Source: Thermodesulfatator sp. (GTDB taxonomy: Bacteria; Desulfobacterota; Thermodesulfobacteria; Thermodesulfobacteriales; Thermodesulfobacteriaceae). Taken from it: 6,049 bases of DNA. A program made the position numbers and the translations under genes. The stretch covers positions 1 to 6,049 of the forward strand of contig QOAM01000009.1 in the NCBI GenBank assembly GCA_003978075.1, read 5' to 3'. Shown here one piece after another: positions 1-5,805 of the stretch (position 1 is the stretch's first letter; the number at the start of each line of letters is the position of its first letter). The notes beneath the pieces are model-generated. The model did no database searches. It worked only from the letters and a program-made list of their open reading frames with translations, and had not been told where the DNA came from.

Positions 1-151
1 CCCGGAGGAAACGGTCCTCCTTACCACCCTGGGGGACCTTCCCGTGGAGGCCGCGGACATGCAGACCACCATCTTCGTGGGAAACCGCGAGACCTTCCGG
101 CTGGAACGCTGGCTGATCACCCCCCGGGGCTACCGCGGCCGGAGATTCTAA
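1..151 (+). CDS. cobJ: Precorrin-3B C17-methyltransferase (CobJ/CbiH family), 3' end only
   Basis: Only the last 49 residues are present; the first complete codon begins at base 2 and the stop is TAA at 149-151. The tail reads TTLGDLP, then DMQTTIFVGN, then a closing ITPRGY followed by a short basic end (RGRRF). The 'DM-x-T-hydrophobic-VGN' stretch and the 'TPRGY' near the C-terminus are the usual ending of CobJ/CbiH enzymes. These SAM-dependent methyltransferases act in corrin ring synthesis: they methylate C17 of (cobalt-)precorrin-3B and drive ring contraction in the cytoplasm. Substrate-level assignment (aerobic CobJ or anaerobic CbiH) cannot be read from the tail; the anaerobic cobalt-early route is more likely if the host is an anaerobe, which is inference. 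The N-terminal SAM site lies outside the window. Other precorrin methyltransferases share the fold, but this ending fits the C17 enzyme best. Confidence 0.8.
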   Translation, partial: PEETVLLTTLGDLPVEAADMQTTIFVGNRETFRLERWLITPRGYRGRRF

Positions 152-153
152 AA

Positions 154-213
154 ATGACCGGCGAGGAAATCTTGCGGAAGAAGGCCCGCATACCTAAAAA
201 GGAAATCTCTTGA
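154..213 (+). CDS. Very short reading frame after cobJ; doubtful
   Basis: An ATG two bases after the cobJ stop opens a 19-residue frame (MTGEEILRKK then ARIPKKEIS) ending in TGA at 211-213. A GGAG at 141-144 lies at a workable distance upstream. The opening vaguely resembles the start of a longer protein, for example other enzymes of the cobalamin cluster, so this could be a truncated remnant, a tiny basic peptide, or chance. I do not recognise it. The bases from 214 to 230 hold no clear hairpin terminator. Confidence 0.2.
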   Translation: MTGEEILRKKARIPKKEIS

Positions 214-230
214 AGCTCTAGCTGGGATCT

Positions 231-506
231 TTAGGCCTTGCGACGATGGGCCCAAAGGAGGTGACTACGGGGGAATTCCCGGGCTAAAACCCTCTCGCAG
301 ATCTTGAGGAGTTCGCGGACCTCCCCGGCCCGGAAATCCTCCTGGAAAAAGCCCCGCTCCTCCACCCGGAAGCCCTGAGGCTCCCGGATGACCCGCACCA
401 GGCGGTTGCGCTTCTTACAAAGAAAGTCCAGACACTCTCCCGCTTTCAGTCCCGAAAGCCTTTCCCGCAGCCATCGCAGGGCCTCCTCCCGCCGAATGCG
501 GCTCAT
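231..506 (-). CDS. Uncharacterised small Arg-rich protein (91 aa)
   Basis: The family is not recognised. The 91-residue product has 19 arginines, no signal peptide and no membrane segment, so it is probably cytoplasmic. The sequence suggests an N-terminal helix (residues 5-20), two beta-strands around LVRVIREPQGFRVEERGFF, a second helix (about 60-75) and an ending with EFPRSH. Two cysteines (about C25 and C30) fall in GECLDFLC, too little to claim metal binding. It fills the space between two plus-strand genes almost exactly, is convergent with the cobJ tail and divergent from the DUF4139-like gene, and no better frame covers this stretch, which supports a real gene. No strong Shine-Dalgarno precedes the ATG (complement of 504-506), which weakens the start call. 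On the minus strand a TATAAA lies at 528-533, just upstream. Confidence 0.6.
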   Translation of the reverse strand: MSRIRREEALRWLRERLSGLKAGECLDFLCKKRNRLVRVIREPQGFRVEERGFFQEDFRAGEVRELLKICERVLAREFPRSHLLWAHRRKA

Positions 507-543
507 ACTTGCTATCTTAGAAAAATTTTTATAGAAGGGAAAT
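507..543. promoter_or_regulatory. AT-rich divergent intergenic region, possible promoters
   Basis: This 37-bp gap separates two divergent genes and is much richer in A+T than its surroundings. It contains the perfect palindrome AAAAATTTTT at 521-530. On the minus strand TATAAA (528-533) matches five of six bases of a sigma-70 -10 box. On the plus strand TATCTT (513-518) and TATAGA (530-535) each match four of six. No good -35 box was found at the right spacing in either direction, so the exact promoters are uncertain. A Shine-Dalgarno-like AGAAGGGA (533-540) serves the plus-strand gene at 544. Confidence 0.35.
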
Positions 544-1986
544 ATGCGTTGGAGCTTCTTTCTCCTCCTTCTCGGGGGATTTTTCCTGCTAAAGGCCCCG
601 GCCCAGGCCCTGGAAAGGGTGCCTCAAAGCCTTACCCTTTCCGGCCAAGGGGTTCAATTGCGCGAGCTCTTGCGTCTCGGCCCTCAAGATTTTCCGAGCA
701 TCGTTCTCGCCTTTCCGGCCCTTCTCCAAGAAGAAGACCTCCAGGTAGTCCGCCAGTCTAAAGACTGCCGAATAGTTTTTCAACCTCTGGGAGAAGGGCC
801 TCCCGAGGGTCCGGTGGCTAAAAGACTGGCCGCTCTCCAAGCAAAGAAGGAAAAGGTACAAGAGGGACTTGCGGCCCTCTCTCTGGAGGAAAAACATTTG
901 AAGGAGCTTAAACGCCTTCCCGGAGAGTCGGCCCAGGACTTCCTCACCGCCCTTTCTAGCCGATATCGCCAGATCCTTGAGAAGAAGAGGGCCCTTCAGA
1001 AGGAGCTGGCGCAACTTCACCGCAGAGAAGAAGCCCTGCGGCAGGCCTTAAGTCTCAAAAAGTTTACCTATTTTCGTCTCCAGGCCCTGTGCACCCCTCC
1101 CCGAACCCTAGAGCTGGTGGTGGAATATCCCGTAGAAGGGGTGAGTTTCAGACGAGAAAGGGAGGTGCAAGTCCTTCCGGGACGGGGACAGTTGATAATC
1201 CGCGATTTTCTTCGCCTAAAAGAATCGTTAGGCAAGCCTTTTTCCAAGATAGAGATCCTCTGGGAGACCTCTCCTCCAGGCCCGGAGATCCTGAAGCCTC
1301 CTCCTTTTCATCCCTGGTGGGTGGGGGAGCCCCCGATACGGCCTATGTTGAAGATACAGGCGGGTGCTAGATTAAAAGCTCCAGGCCCTCCCCCGAAGCC
1401 TACCCTTTACGGAAAGCTCTATCGCCTTCGACATATCTCTCTCCGTCCGGGGATCTCACAACTCTTACCTTTAGAGACGCGAAAGCTCCCTGCTGACTTT
1501 CGCGTGGAGATCCCTGCCTATTTCCGGCCCCGAGCCTACCTAGCCGTCTCCTTTCGTCCCGGGACCTATCTTCCTCAGGCCCGGACCCGCTTTTTCCTCG
1601 GGAAGGTTCTCCTCTCCCAGCGCAGGCTCTCCGATCTCCGCCCCGGCCAAAAGTACACCTTCTACTTGGGTTCCGACCCTTGGGTGGAGGTGGAAAAGGA
1701 AATCCTGAAAGATTATCAGGAAACGGTGGGGGTGGTGCGGAAGATGAAACGCTGGACCCGGATCTGGAAAATCAAGGTCCGCTATCACCACCCGCAGAGT
1801 CTCCCGGTGGTCCTTTACGAGAGGCTTCCGGTAAGCCGGCGAAAAGAGGTCAAAGTAAAGGTAAAGGCCAACCCTCCCTGGGACGATCTCTCCCCAGAGG
1901 GTCGCGCTTTGTGGCGTTTTAACTTACGAGAGGGCCAAAATCTGATTATTCGTCTGGAAGCAGTAGTGGAATTCCCGGTCTCTTGA
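544..1986 (+). CDS. Exported DUF4139-like protein with central coiled coil (480 aa)
   Basis: The N-terminus (MRWSFFLLLLGGFFLLKAPAQA) is a signal peptide with a likely cut after AQA near residue 22, so the protein is expected outside the inner membrane. Residues about 90-170 are charged and heptad-like, consistent with an antiparallel coiled coil. A Pro-rich linker (about 243-288) follows. The C-terminal part (about 325-480) resembles DUF4139: a TRFFLGK segment, LRPGQKYTFYLGSDPWVEV, a LPVVLYERLPVSRRKEVKV segment and a WRFNLREGQN block near the end. DUF4139 proteins usually pair an N-terminal DUF4140 beta domain with a coiled coil and this C-terminal beta domain; the N-terminal half here (25-90) is divergent. 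Their molecular role is not established. The start is supported by AGAAGGGA just upstream. The zapB-like gene begins 42 bp downstream with no terminator between them, so the genes are probably cotranscribed. Confidence 0.7.
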   Translation: MRWSFFLLLLGGFFLLKAPAQALERVPQSLTLSGQGVQLRELLRLGPQDFPSIVLAFPALLQEEDLQVVRQSKDCRIVFQPLGEGPPEGPVAKRLAALQAKKEKVQEGLAALSLEEKHLKELKRLPGESAQDFLTALSSRYRQILEKKRALQKELAQLHRREEALRQALSLKKFTYFRLQALCTPPRTLELVVEYPVEGVSFRREREVQVLPGRGQLIIRDFLRLKESLGKPFSKIEILWETSPPGPEILKPPPFHPWWVGEPPIRPMLKIQAGARLKAPGPPPKPTLYGKLYRLRHISLRPGISQLLPLETRKLPADFRVEIPAYFRPRAYLAVSFRPGTYLPQARTRFFLGKVLLSQRRLSDLRPGQKYTFYLGSDPWVEVEKEILKDYQETVGVVRKMKRWTRIWKIKVRYHHPQSLPVVLYERLPVSRRKEVKVKVKANPPWDDLSPEGRALWRFNLREGQNLIIRLEAVVEFPVS

Positions 1987-2013
1987 CCAAATTTCTAAAT
2001 CCTCATAAGCTTG

Positions 2014-2023
2014 GAAAGGGAGG
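2014..2023 (+). promoter_or_regulatory. Ribosome binding site for the zapB-like gene
   Basis: GAAAGGGAGG lies five bases before the ATG at 2029 and is one of the strongest Shine-Dalgarno matches in the window. It fixes the start of this small gene. Confidence 0.7.
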
Positions 2024-2028
2024 CGTAA

Positions 2029-2262
2029 ATGGAAATCCAGGAACTTGTCGTTCTAGAGGAGAAAATAGAGCGGCTTTTACAAGTAGTAAATCGACTGCGG
2101 GCGGAAAGGGAGGAGCTGCAGCTCCGTTTACAAGAAAAAGAGGCCGAGGTTTCTCGGCTTAAAGAAGAGCTTAACCGCAGGGAGGAAGAGAGGAGGGCCG
2201 TTAAGGAAAGAATAGGGCAACTAATTCACCGGCTCTCCCAATTCTCCGAAGAAGGAGCTTAA
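2029..2262 (+). CDS. zapB: ZapB-like cell-division coiled-coil protein (77 aa)
   Basis: Nearly the whole protein is a coiled coil: from about residue 5 to 70 leucines and isoleucines recur with heptad spacing among Glu, Arg and Lys, with no Pro and no Gly until residue 63. Size, composition and position directly before zapA match ZapB-type proteins, which in characterised bacteria bind ZapA and help organise the FtsZ ring at midcell. The label rests mainly on context and coiled-coil character, because coiled coils give weak homology signals; a generic coiled-coil protein is the alternative. Only three bases separate its stop from the zapA start, and the zapA ribosome binding site lies within its last codons, which implies translational coupling. 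Confidence 0.65.
   Translation: MEIQELVVLEEKIERLLQVVNRLRAEREELQLRLQEKEAEVSRLKEELNRREEERRAVKERIGQLIHRLSQFSEEGA
2251..2257 (+). promoter_or_regulatory. Ribosome binding site selecting the TTG start of zapA
   Basis: GAAGGAG lies eight bases before TTG 2266. The first in-frame ATG is about 50 codons further on, inside the conserved domain, so the TTG is the only sensible start. The site sits inside the 3' end of the zapB-like gene. Confidence 0.65.
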
Positions 2263-2265
2263 ACT

Positions 2266-2562
2266 TTGCCGGAAAGGCTTATTGAATTCGAGTTTGCCGG
2301 CAACCGTTTCACCTTCCGGGCGGATCTCCCGGAAGAAGAAATAGAAGAAATCTTGGATTATTTGGAGGAGAAGAAATTGGGGTTGCGGGGAAAGAGGAAT
2401 CTTTCCCCGTTAAAAATGGCGGTGGTACTCCTGCTGGAGGTAGCGGCCGATTATGTACGGCTGAAAGGGGAGTATCGGCTCCTTTCGGAGAAGATTGGGA
2501 GAGAAGCTACGCGTTTAAGTCGAGCCATCGAGGAGGAACTCAAATGCCTGGGGTGTGCGTGA
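2266..2562 (+). CDS. zapA: Cell division protein ZapA (98 aa)
   Basis: ZapA is a small cytoplasmic protein that bundles FtsZ filaments. The N-terminal part (LIEFEFAGNRFTFRADLPEEE, read across its two halves) is the beta-hairpin plus helix expected of ZapA: a short strand, 'AGNRFTFRAD', then acidic helix residues 22-36. The middle (about 48-70, SPLKMAVVLLLEVAADYVRL) corresponds to the conserved Ala/Leu-rich helix that leads into the C-terminal coiled coil (70-93). The length is typical. The start is TTG. Identification is reinforced by the 6S RNA immediately downstream, an arrangement known from many Proteobacteria, and by the ZapB-like gene upstream. The last 17 bases, including the TGA, appear to form the 5' strand of the 6S RNA closing helix. 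Residues near the end (KCLGCA) are therefore partly dictated by RNA structure. Confidence 0.8.
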   Translation: MPERLIEFEFAGNRFTFRADLPEEEIEEILDYLEEKKLGLRGKRNLSPLKMAVVLLLEVAADYVRLKGEYRLLSEKIGREATRLSRAIEEELKCLGCA

Positions 2563-2726
2563 TCGGCCTTAACGCCCGCCGAGGCAACACCCGAGCCCGC
2601 GAAGGGGGCCTCTCCGCCCTGGTGCATGCTCCGGCCGTCACAGCCGGAGAAGCCGAAGGGGTGGATGTCCCCTAAAGTAGGACTGCCGTCCTCGAAGCGG
2701 GCCGGCTGGCACGGCACCCCGGGCCC
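2546..2726 (+). ncRNA. ssrS: 6S RNA (SsrS)
   Basis: 6S RNA binds housekeeping RNA polymerase by mimicking an open promoter. Closing helix: GCCTGGGGTG (2546-2555) pairs with CACCCCGGGC (2715-2724) with one G-U. It continues with GCCCGC (2574-2579) against GCGGGC (2697-2702) and CGAGG (2580-2584) against CCTCG (2690-2694). A central bubble follows (about 2585-2602 and 2674-2689). The terminal arm pairs AGGGG (2603-2607) with CCCCT (2669-2673), CCGCCC (2614-2619) with GGGTGG (2659-2664), and CTCCGGC (2629-2635) with GCCGGAG (2643-2649). The segment GGTGCATGCTC followed by GGAGAAGCC matches the corresponding part of E. coli 6S as I recall it. The length of about 181 nt is typical, and the position after zapA is classic. 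The ends are estimated from pairing. A T-rich CCCTTCTTTT follows the closing helix and may aid termination. No convincing sigma-70 promoter was seen just upstream, so processing from the zapA transcript is possible. Confidence 0.9.
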
Positions 2727-2772
2727 CTTCTTTTAAGACCCTCCCCCTTCTTTCCTGCGGAAAGATAAGAGC

Positions 2773-2779
2773 AGGAGGT
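2773..2779 (+). promoter_or_regulatory. Ribosome binding site for rny
   Basis: AGGAGGT, a full-length Shine-Dalgarno match, lies six bases before ATG 2786. The 59 bases between the 6S RNA end and the start hold pyrimidine-rich sequence, with CCCCTTCTTT occurring twice (2724-2733 and 2744-2753), but no clear promoter. Confidence 0.75.
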
Positions 2780-2785
2780 CTGGTC

Positions 2786-4384
2786 ATGGAAGTGGTGGTA
2801 GCGGCGTTGGTGGCCCTGGTTTTAGGGGCAGGGGTGGGCTTTGTGCTGGGCTCGCGACGTAGAGAAGGGCTGGAAAGAGAAGAGAGACGCCGGGCCGAGG
2901 AAGAGGCCCGGATAATCCTGGAAAGGGCCAAGCGGGAGGCGGAAAGCATCACCCAAGAGGCCCGCATCCAAGTGAAGGAGACCCTCCTCCAGAGTAAAGA
3001 GAAGCTGGAAGAGGAATACCGTCGCAAACAGGAAAAACTGGAGGAGGAATACCGTAATCGGCAAGAGGCCCTTCAGGAGAAAGAGAAGGCCCTAGCCCGT
3101 CGGGAGGGGGAGATTGCCCGGCGGGAGGGAGACCTCCAAGAAAAGGAAAGGGAGTTAGAGGCCCGGGCCCAGGAGATCGCCGAGCTTCGGGAAGAGTTGG
3201 CCCGGCAACAGGAGGAGCTTCAGGGACTGATCGCCGAAGAGAAGCGTAAGCTGGAAGAGATAGCGCACATGAGCGAGGAAGAGGCCCGGGAGGTCCTTCT
3301 CACGCGGGTGGAAGAGGAGGCCCGGGAGGAGGCTGCGCGGGTGCTCATGCGGATCGAGGCGGAAACCAAAGAGGAGGCCCGGCGGCGGGCCCAGGAGATC
3401 CTGGCCCTGGCCATCTCGCGCTGTGCGGCGGAATTCGTGACGGAAAAGACGGTCTCCGTGGTTTCCCTCCCGAGTGAGGAGATGAAAGGCCGCATCATCG
3501 GGCGCGAAGGGCGAAATATCCGGGCCTTTGAGGCCGCTACCGGAGTGGATGTCCTCATCGACGACACCCCAGAGGTGGTAGTCCTCTCCTCTTTCAATCC
3601 CATCCGCCGGGAGATCGCCCGCATCGCCATGGAGCGTCTGGTGGCTGACGGACGCATCCACCCGGCCCGCATCGAGGAAGTGGTCAAGAAGGTGGAAGAA
3701 GAGATGGAAAGTGTGATCAAGGAGACCGGGGAAAAGGCCGCTTTCGATGTGGGAGTCTACGGGCTGCATCCCGAGCTGGTAAAACTCTTAGGGAAACTGC
3801 GCTATCGCACCAGCTACGGTCAAAATGTGCTTCAGCACTCCCTGGAGGTGGCCTTCATCTGCGGGGTGATGGCTGGGGAGCTGGGGCTGGATGTCAAGAA
3901 GGCCAAGCGAGCCGGGCTGCTCCACGACATCGGTAAGGCCGTGGACTTCGAACAGGAAGGCCCCCACGCCCTTATCGGAGCAGACCTGGCCCGCAAGTAC
4001 GGAGAAGAGGAGGAGATCGTCAACGCCATCGCCGCCCACCATGAGGATGTCCCGGCGCAATCGGTGCTAGCCATCCTAGTGCAAGCCGCAGACGCGGTTT
4101 CTGGGGCTCGGCCCGGGGCCCGACGGGAACTCCTCGAGACCTACATCAAACGCCTCCAAGAGCTGGAAAACATCGCCACCTCCTTCAACGGGGTGCAGAA
4201 GGCCTACGCCATTCAGGCCGGACGCGAGGTGCGAGTCATTGTGGACAGCGGAAAGCTTCGCGACGAAGAGGCCGTGCTCCTGGCCCGGGATATCGCCCGA
4301 AAGATCGAGGAGGAGATGAAGTTTCCCGGAGTGATCAAGGTTACCGTTATCCGGGAGACCCGGGCCGTAGAGTACGCCAAATAG
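2786..4384 (+). CDS. rny: Ribonuclease Y (532 aa)
   Basis: RNase Y is a membrane-anchored endoribonuclease that starts mRNA decay. Residues 1-22 form a single hydrophobic N-terminal anchor (VVVAALVALVLGAGVGFVLG). Residues about 25-205 are a long, highly charged coiled coil. The KH RNA-binding domain follows, with its GxxG loop in GRIIGREGRNI (235-245). The HD metal-dependent domain shows His351, the His380-Asp381 pair (LLHDIGK), His394, His418-His419 and Asp436. The C-terminal region (about 470-532) is the usual RNase Y ending. Length and domain order match complete family members, and all HD residues expected for activity are present. An AGGAGGT supports the ATG. The gene follows 6S RNA and precedes a YmdB-type gene by 21 bp, so the two are probably one transcript. 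A tandem 11-residue duplication lies in the coiled coil (73-94). Confidence 0.97.
   Translation: MEVVVAALVALVLGAGVGFVLGSRRREGLEREERRRAEEEARIILERAKREAESITQEARIQVKETLLQSKEKLEEEYRRKQEKLEEEYRNRQEALQEKEKALARREGEIARREGDLQEKERELEARAQEIAELREELARQQEELQGLIAEEKRKLEEIAHMSEEEAREVLLTRVEEEAREEAARVLMRIEAETKEEARRRAQEILALAISRCAAEFVTEKTVSVVSLPSEEMKGRIIGREGRNIRAFEAATGVDVLIDDTPEVVVLSSFNPIRREIARIAMERLVADGRIHPARIEEVVKKVEEEMESVIKETGEKAAFDVGVYGLHPELVKLLGKLRYRTSYGQNVLQHSLEVAFICGVMAGELGLDVKKAKRAGLLHDIGKAVDFEQEGPHALIGADLARKYGEEEEIVNAIAAHHEDVPAQSVLAILVQAADAVSGARPGARRELLETYIKRLQELENIATSFNGVQKAYAIQAGREVRVIVDSGKLRDEEAVLLARDIARKIEEEMKFPGVIKVTVIRETRAVEYAK
3002..3067 (+). repeat. Tandem 33-bp coding repeat in the rny coiled coil
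   Basis: Two adjacent 33-bp units encode KLEEEYRRKQE and KLEEEYRNRQE (residues 73-83 and 84-94), differing in two residues. Several synonymous differences indicate an old duplication or constraint by coiled-coil geometry. An 11-residue period is compatible with a hendecad coiled coil. A further short echo, ARREGEI and ARREGDL, follows at about residues 104-118. Confidence 0.7.
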
Positions 4385-4405
4385 GGAACCCCAAAAAGGA
4401 CAAAA

Positions 4406-5194
4406 ATGCGGGTGCTTTTTCTGGGAGACATCGTAGGCCGTCCGGGACGCCGGGCCCTACGGCTCTTTCTGCCCGAGCTCCTGGAGAAATTCGACCCCCA
4501 TTTCGTGATCGGCAACGCCGAAAACGCCGCCGGAGGATACGGTCTTACGGCCAAGATCGCCGAGGAACTCTTCGACTTGGGTTTCGACCTCCTCACCTCC
4601 GGGAACCACATCTGGAAGAGGGAATTTCTCCCTTATTTGGCTCAGAGCCAGCGGGTCCTGCGCCCGGCGAACTATCCCGAAGGGGCCCCGGGAAGAGGAG
4701 TGGCCATCCTTTCCAAAGGGGAAAAGAAATTAGCGGTGATCAATCTGGAGGGACGGGTCTTCATGCGGGCCTTGCTCTGCCCCTTTCGCACCGGGGCGGC
4801 CTTGGCCGAAGAGGTGCGTGCGGAGACCCCCTGCGTGCTCGTGGATTTTCACGCGGAGGCCACCTCGGAAAAGATTGCCCTTTCCTGGTATCTCGACGGC
4901 CGGGTTTCCGCCCTTATCGGGACCCATACCCACGTGCAGACCGCCGACGCCCGTATTCTCCCTCAAGGAACGGCCTATCTCTCTGACGCGGGCATGTGCG
5001 GCCTGCGGGACGGAGTTATCGGGATGCACCGGGGGCAGGCCCTGGAGATGTACCTCACCCAGGTGCCCCGCAAGCTGGAAGTCCCCAAAAAGGGGGCCGT
5101 CAAAGTGGAAGGGGTCTTTCTGGAGCTGGATGAAAAAAACGGGCGGGCCTTGCGCATAGAGACCTTTCGGCGGGAGGAGAACGGAGTTTGTTGA
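4406..5194 (+). CDS. ymdB: YmdB-family metallophosphoesterase (TIGR00282 type, 262 aa)
   Basis: The protein is a calcineurin-like phosphoesterase of the YmdB family, cytoplasmic, with two metal ions in the active site. In Bacillus subtilis YmdB hydrolyses cyclic nucleotide phosphodiesters such as 2',3'-cAMP and affects motility and biofilm choice; that role is not shown for this organism. Visible ligand residues are Asp8 in LFLGDIVGRPGR, Glu39-Asn40 in GNAENAAGG, Asn67-His68 in TSGNHIW, His149 in VDFHAEATSEK, and His174 and His176 in IGTHTHVQTAD. SDAGMCG (193-199) and GVIGM are also family hallmarks. The length is typical. The ATG is preceded by AAGGA (4396-4400). Placement directly after rny repeats the order seen in many bacteria, including Firmicutes. 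The 3' end overlaps mqnB by 4 or 7 bases. Confidence 0.93.
   Translation: MRVLFLGDIVGRPGRRALRLFLPELLEKFDPHFVIGNAENAAGGYGLTAKIAEELFDLGFDLLTSGNHIWKREFLPYLAQSQRVLRPANYPEGAPGRGVAILSKGEKKLAVINLEGRVFMRALLCPFRTGAALAEEVRAETPCVLVDFHAEATSEKIALSWYLDGRVSALIGTHTHVQTADARILPQGTAYLSDAGMCGLRDGVIGMHRGQALEMYLTQVPRKLEVPKKGAVKVEGVFLELDEKNGRALRIETFRREENGVC
5172..5179 (+). promoter_or_regulatory. Ribosome binding site for mqnB, inside the ymdB 3' end
   Basis: GGGAGGAG lies eight bases before TTG 5188 and eleven before TTG 5191. The spacing favours 5188, although 5191 would give the common 4-base stop/start overlap (TTGA) with ymdB. The two choices differ by a single residue. Confidence 0.55.
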
Positions 5195-5805
5195 TCCTCG
5201 TGCCCACGGAGCTGGAGGCCGCTCCCCTGCGAGAGGTAGGTCTTATGGTAGAGATTGTAGGGTTGGGACCGGTGGAATCGGCCCTTAACGCCGCCGAGGT
5301 CTTAGCCCGCAAGAGGCCCAGGCTGGCTATTCTCGCTGGGCTGGCCGGGGCCTATCCCCAAAGGGGACTTTCCCCGGGAGAGTTGGTGCTGGCCACCGAG
5401 GAATCTTTCGGGGATCTGGCCCGGTGCTTTCCAGAGGTTTTAAGACCGCTTCCCCCGCACCTTCCCCGCCGGGAAAAAGTTGATCTCCGGGGGCCGTGGT
5501 TGGAAAAGGTCCTCGCCCTTCTCGAAAGGCATGAGTATCCCGTAGAAATCGGCCCGCTGGTAACGGTCTGCTGTGCCACCCGGGATGTATCCCGCGCTCG
5601 GCTCTTGGCCTTACGGCACCGGGCACTGGCCGAAAATATGGAGGGTTTCGGGGTGGGTTTGGCTGCGGAGCGCATGGGGGTGCCTTTGGTGGAATTGCGG
5701 GCGATAAGTAACCTCCTTGAGGAGCCGGAAGAGCCCTGGGAAGCGGAAAAGGCCCTCAAAGTGCTAAGGGAGGCCCTGCTTTGTCTCCAGACGAACTGGC
5801 GATAG
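5188..5805 (+). CDS. mqnB: Futalosine hydrolase MqnB (205 aa)
   Basis: MqnB cleaves futalosine to dehypoxanthinyl futalosine and hypoxanthine in the alternative (futalosine) pathway to menaquinone. The sequence has the nucleoside phosphorylase/nucleosidase fold: LVPTELEAAPL at the N-terminus, the glycine loop VGLGPVESALNAA (24-36), AGLAGAYPQRGLSPGELVLAT (50-70, in two parts), ENMEG (149-153) with the ribose-binding Met-Glu, and RAISN (171-175). Ending that motif in Asn where MTA/SAH nucleosidases have a catalytic Asp is consistent with futalosine hydrolases. The related MTA/SAH nucleosidase is the main alternative, made unlikely by this motif and by mqnD directly downstream. The start is TTG at 5188 or 5191. 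The protein is slightly shorter than many homologues but appears complete. It overlaps ymdB upstream and mqnD downstream, implying coupled translation. Confidence 0.9.
   Translation: MLILVPTELEAAPLREVGLMVEIVGLGPVESALNAAEVLARKRPRLAILAGLAGAYPQRGLSPGELVLATEESFGDLARCFPEVLRPLPPHLPRREKVDLRGPWLEKVLALLERHEYPVEIGPLVTVCCATRDVSRARLLALRHRALAENMEGFGVGLAAERMGVPLVELRAISNLLEEPEEPWEAEKALKVLREALLCLQTNWR
5766..5773 (+). promoter_or_regulatory. Ribosome binding site selecting the TTG start of mqnD
   Basis: AAGGGAGG lies seven bases before TTG 5781, inside the mqnB coding region. No other start codon in the mqnD frame nearby has a comparable site. Confidence 0.6.

Noticed and set aside
1983..2011. TTGACC (1983-1988) followed by CATAAG (2004-2009) as a promoter for zapB
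   Set aside because: The spacer is only 15 bp, the -10 match is four of six, and transcription would begin on top of the ribosome binding site.
2451..2717. Minus-strand open frame across the zapA end and the 6S RNA
   Set aside because: The region is explained by zapA and a well-paired 6S RNA; the predicted product has low-complexity, non-protein-like composition.
2706..2735. Separate intrinsic terminator after 6S RNA
   Set aside because: The only strong stem here is the 6S closing helix itself, and the following T-rich stretch is interrupted by C and A; it may aid termination but is not an independent hairpin.
2724..2753. Direct repeat CCCCTTCTTT, two copies 20 bp apart
   Set aside because: Short and pyrimidine-rich; likely chance in a C/T-biased spacer, with no sign of an insertion target duplication.
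3155..3769. Long minus-strand open frame (204 codons) opposite rny
   Set aside because: It is a His/Leu/Gly-rich shadow of the RNase Y gene, whose coiled coil and KH domain on the other strand are unmistakable.
5327..5759. Two overlapping minus-strand frames opposite mqnB
   Set aside because: Arg/Ser/Pro-rich composition typical of shadow frames in GC-rich DNA; mqnB motifs account for the region.
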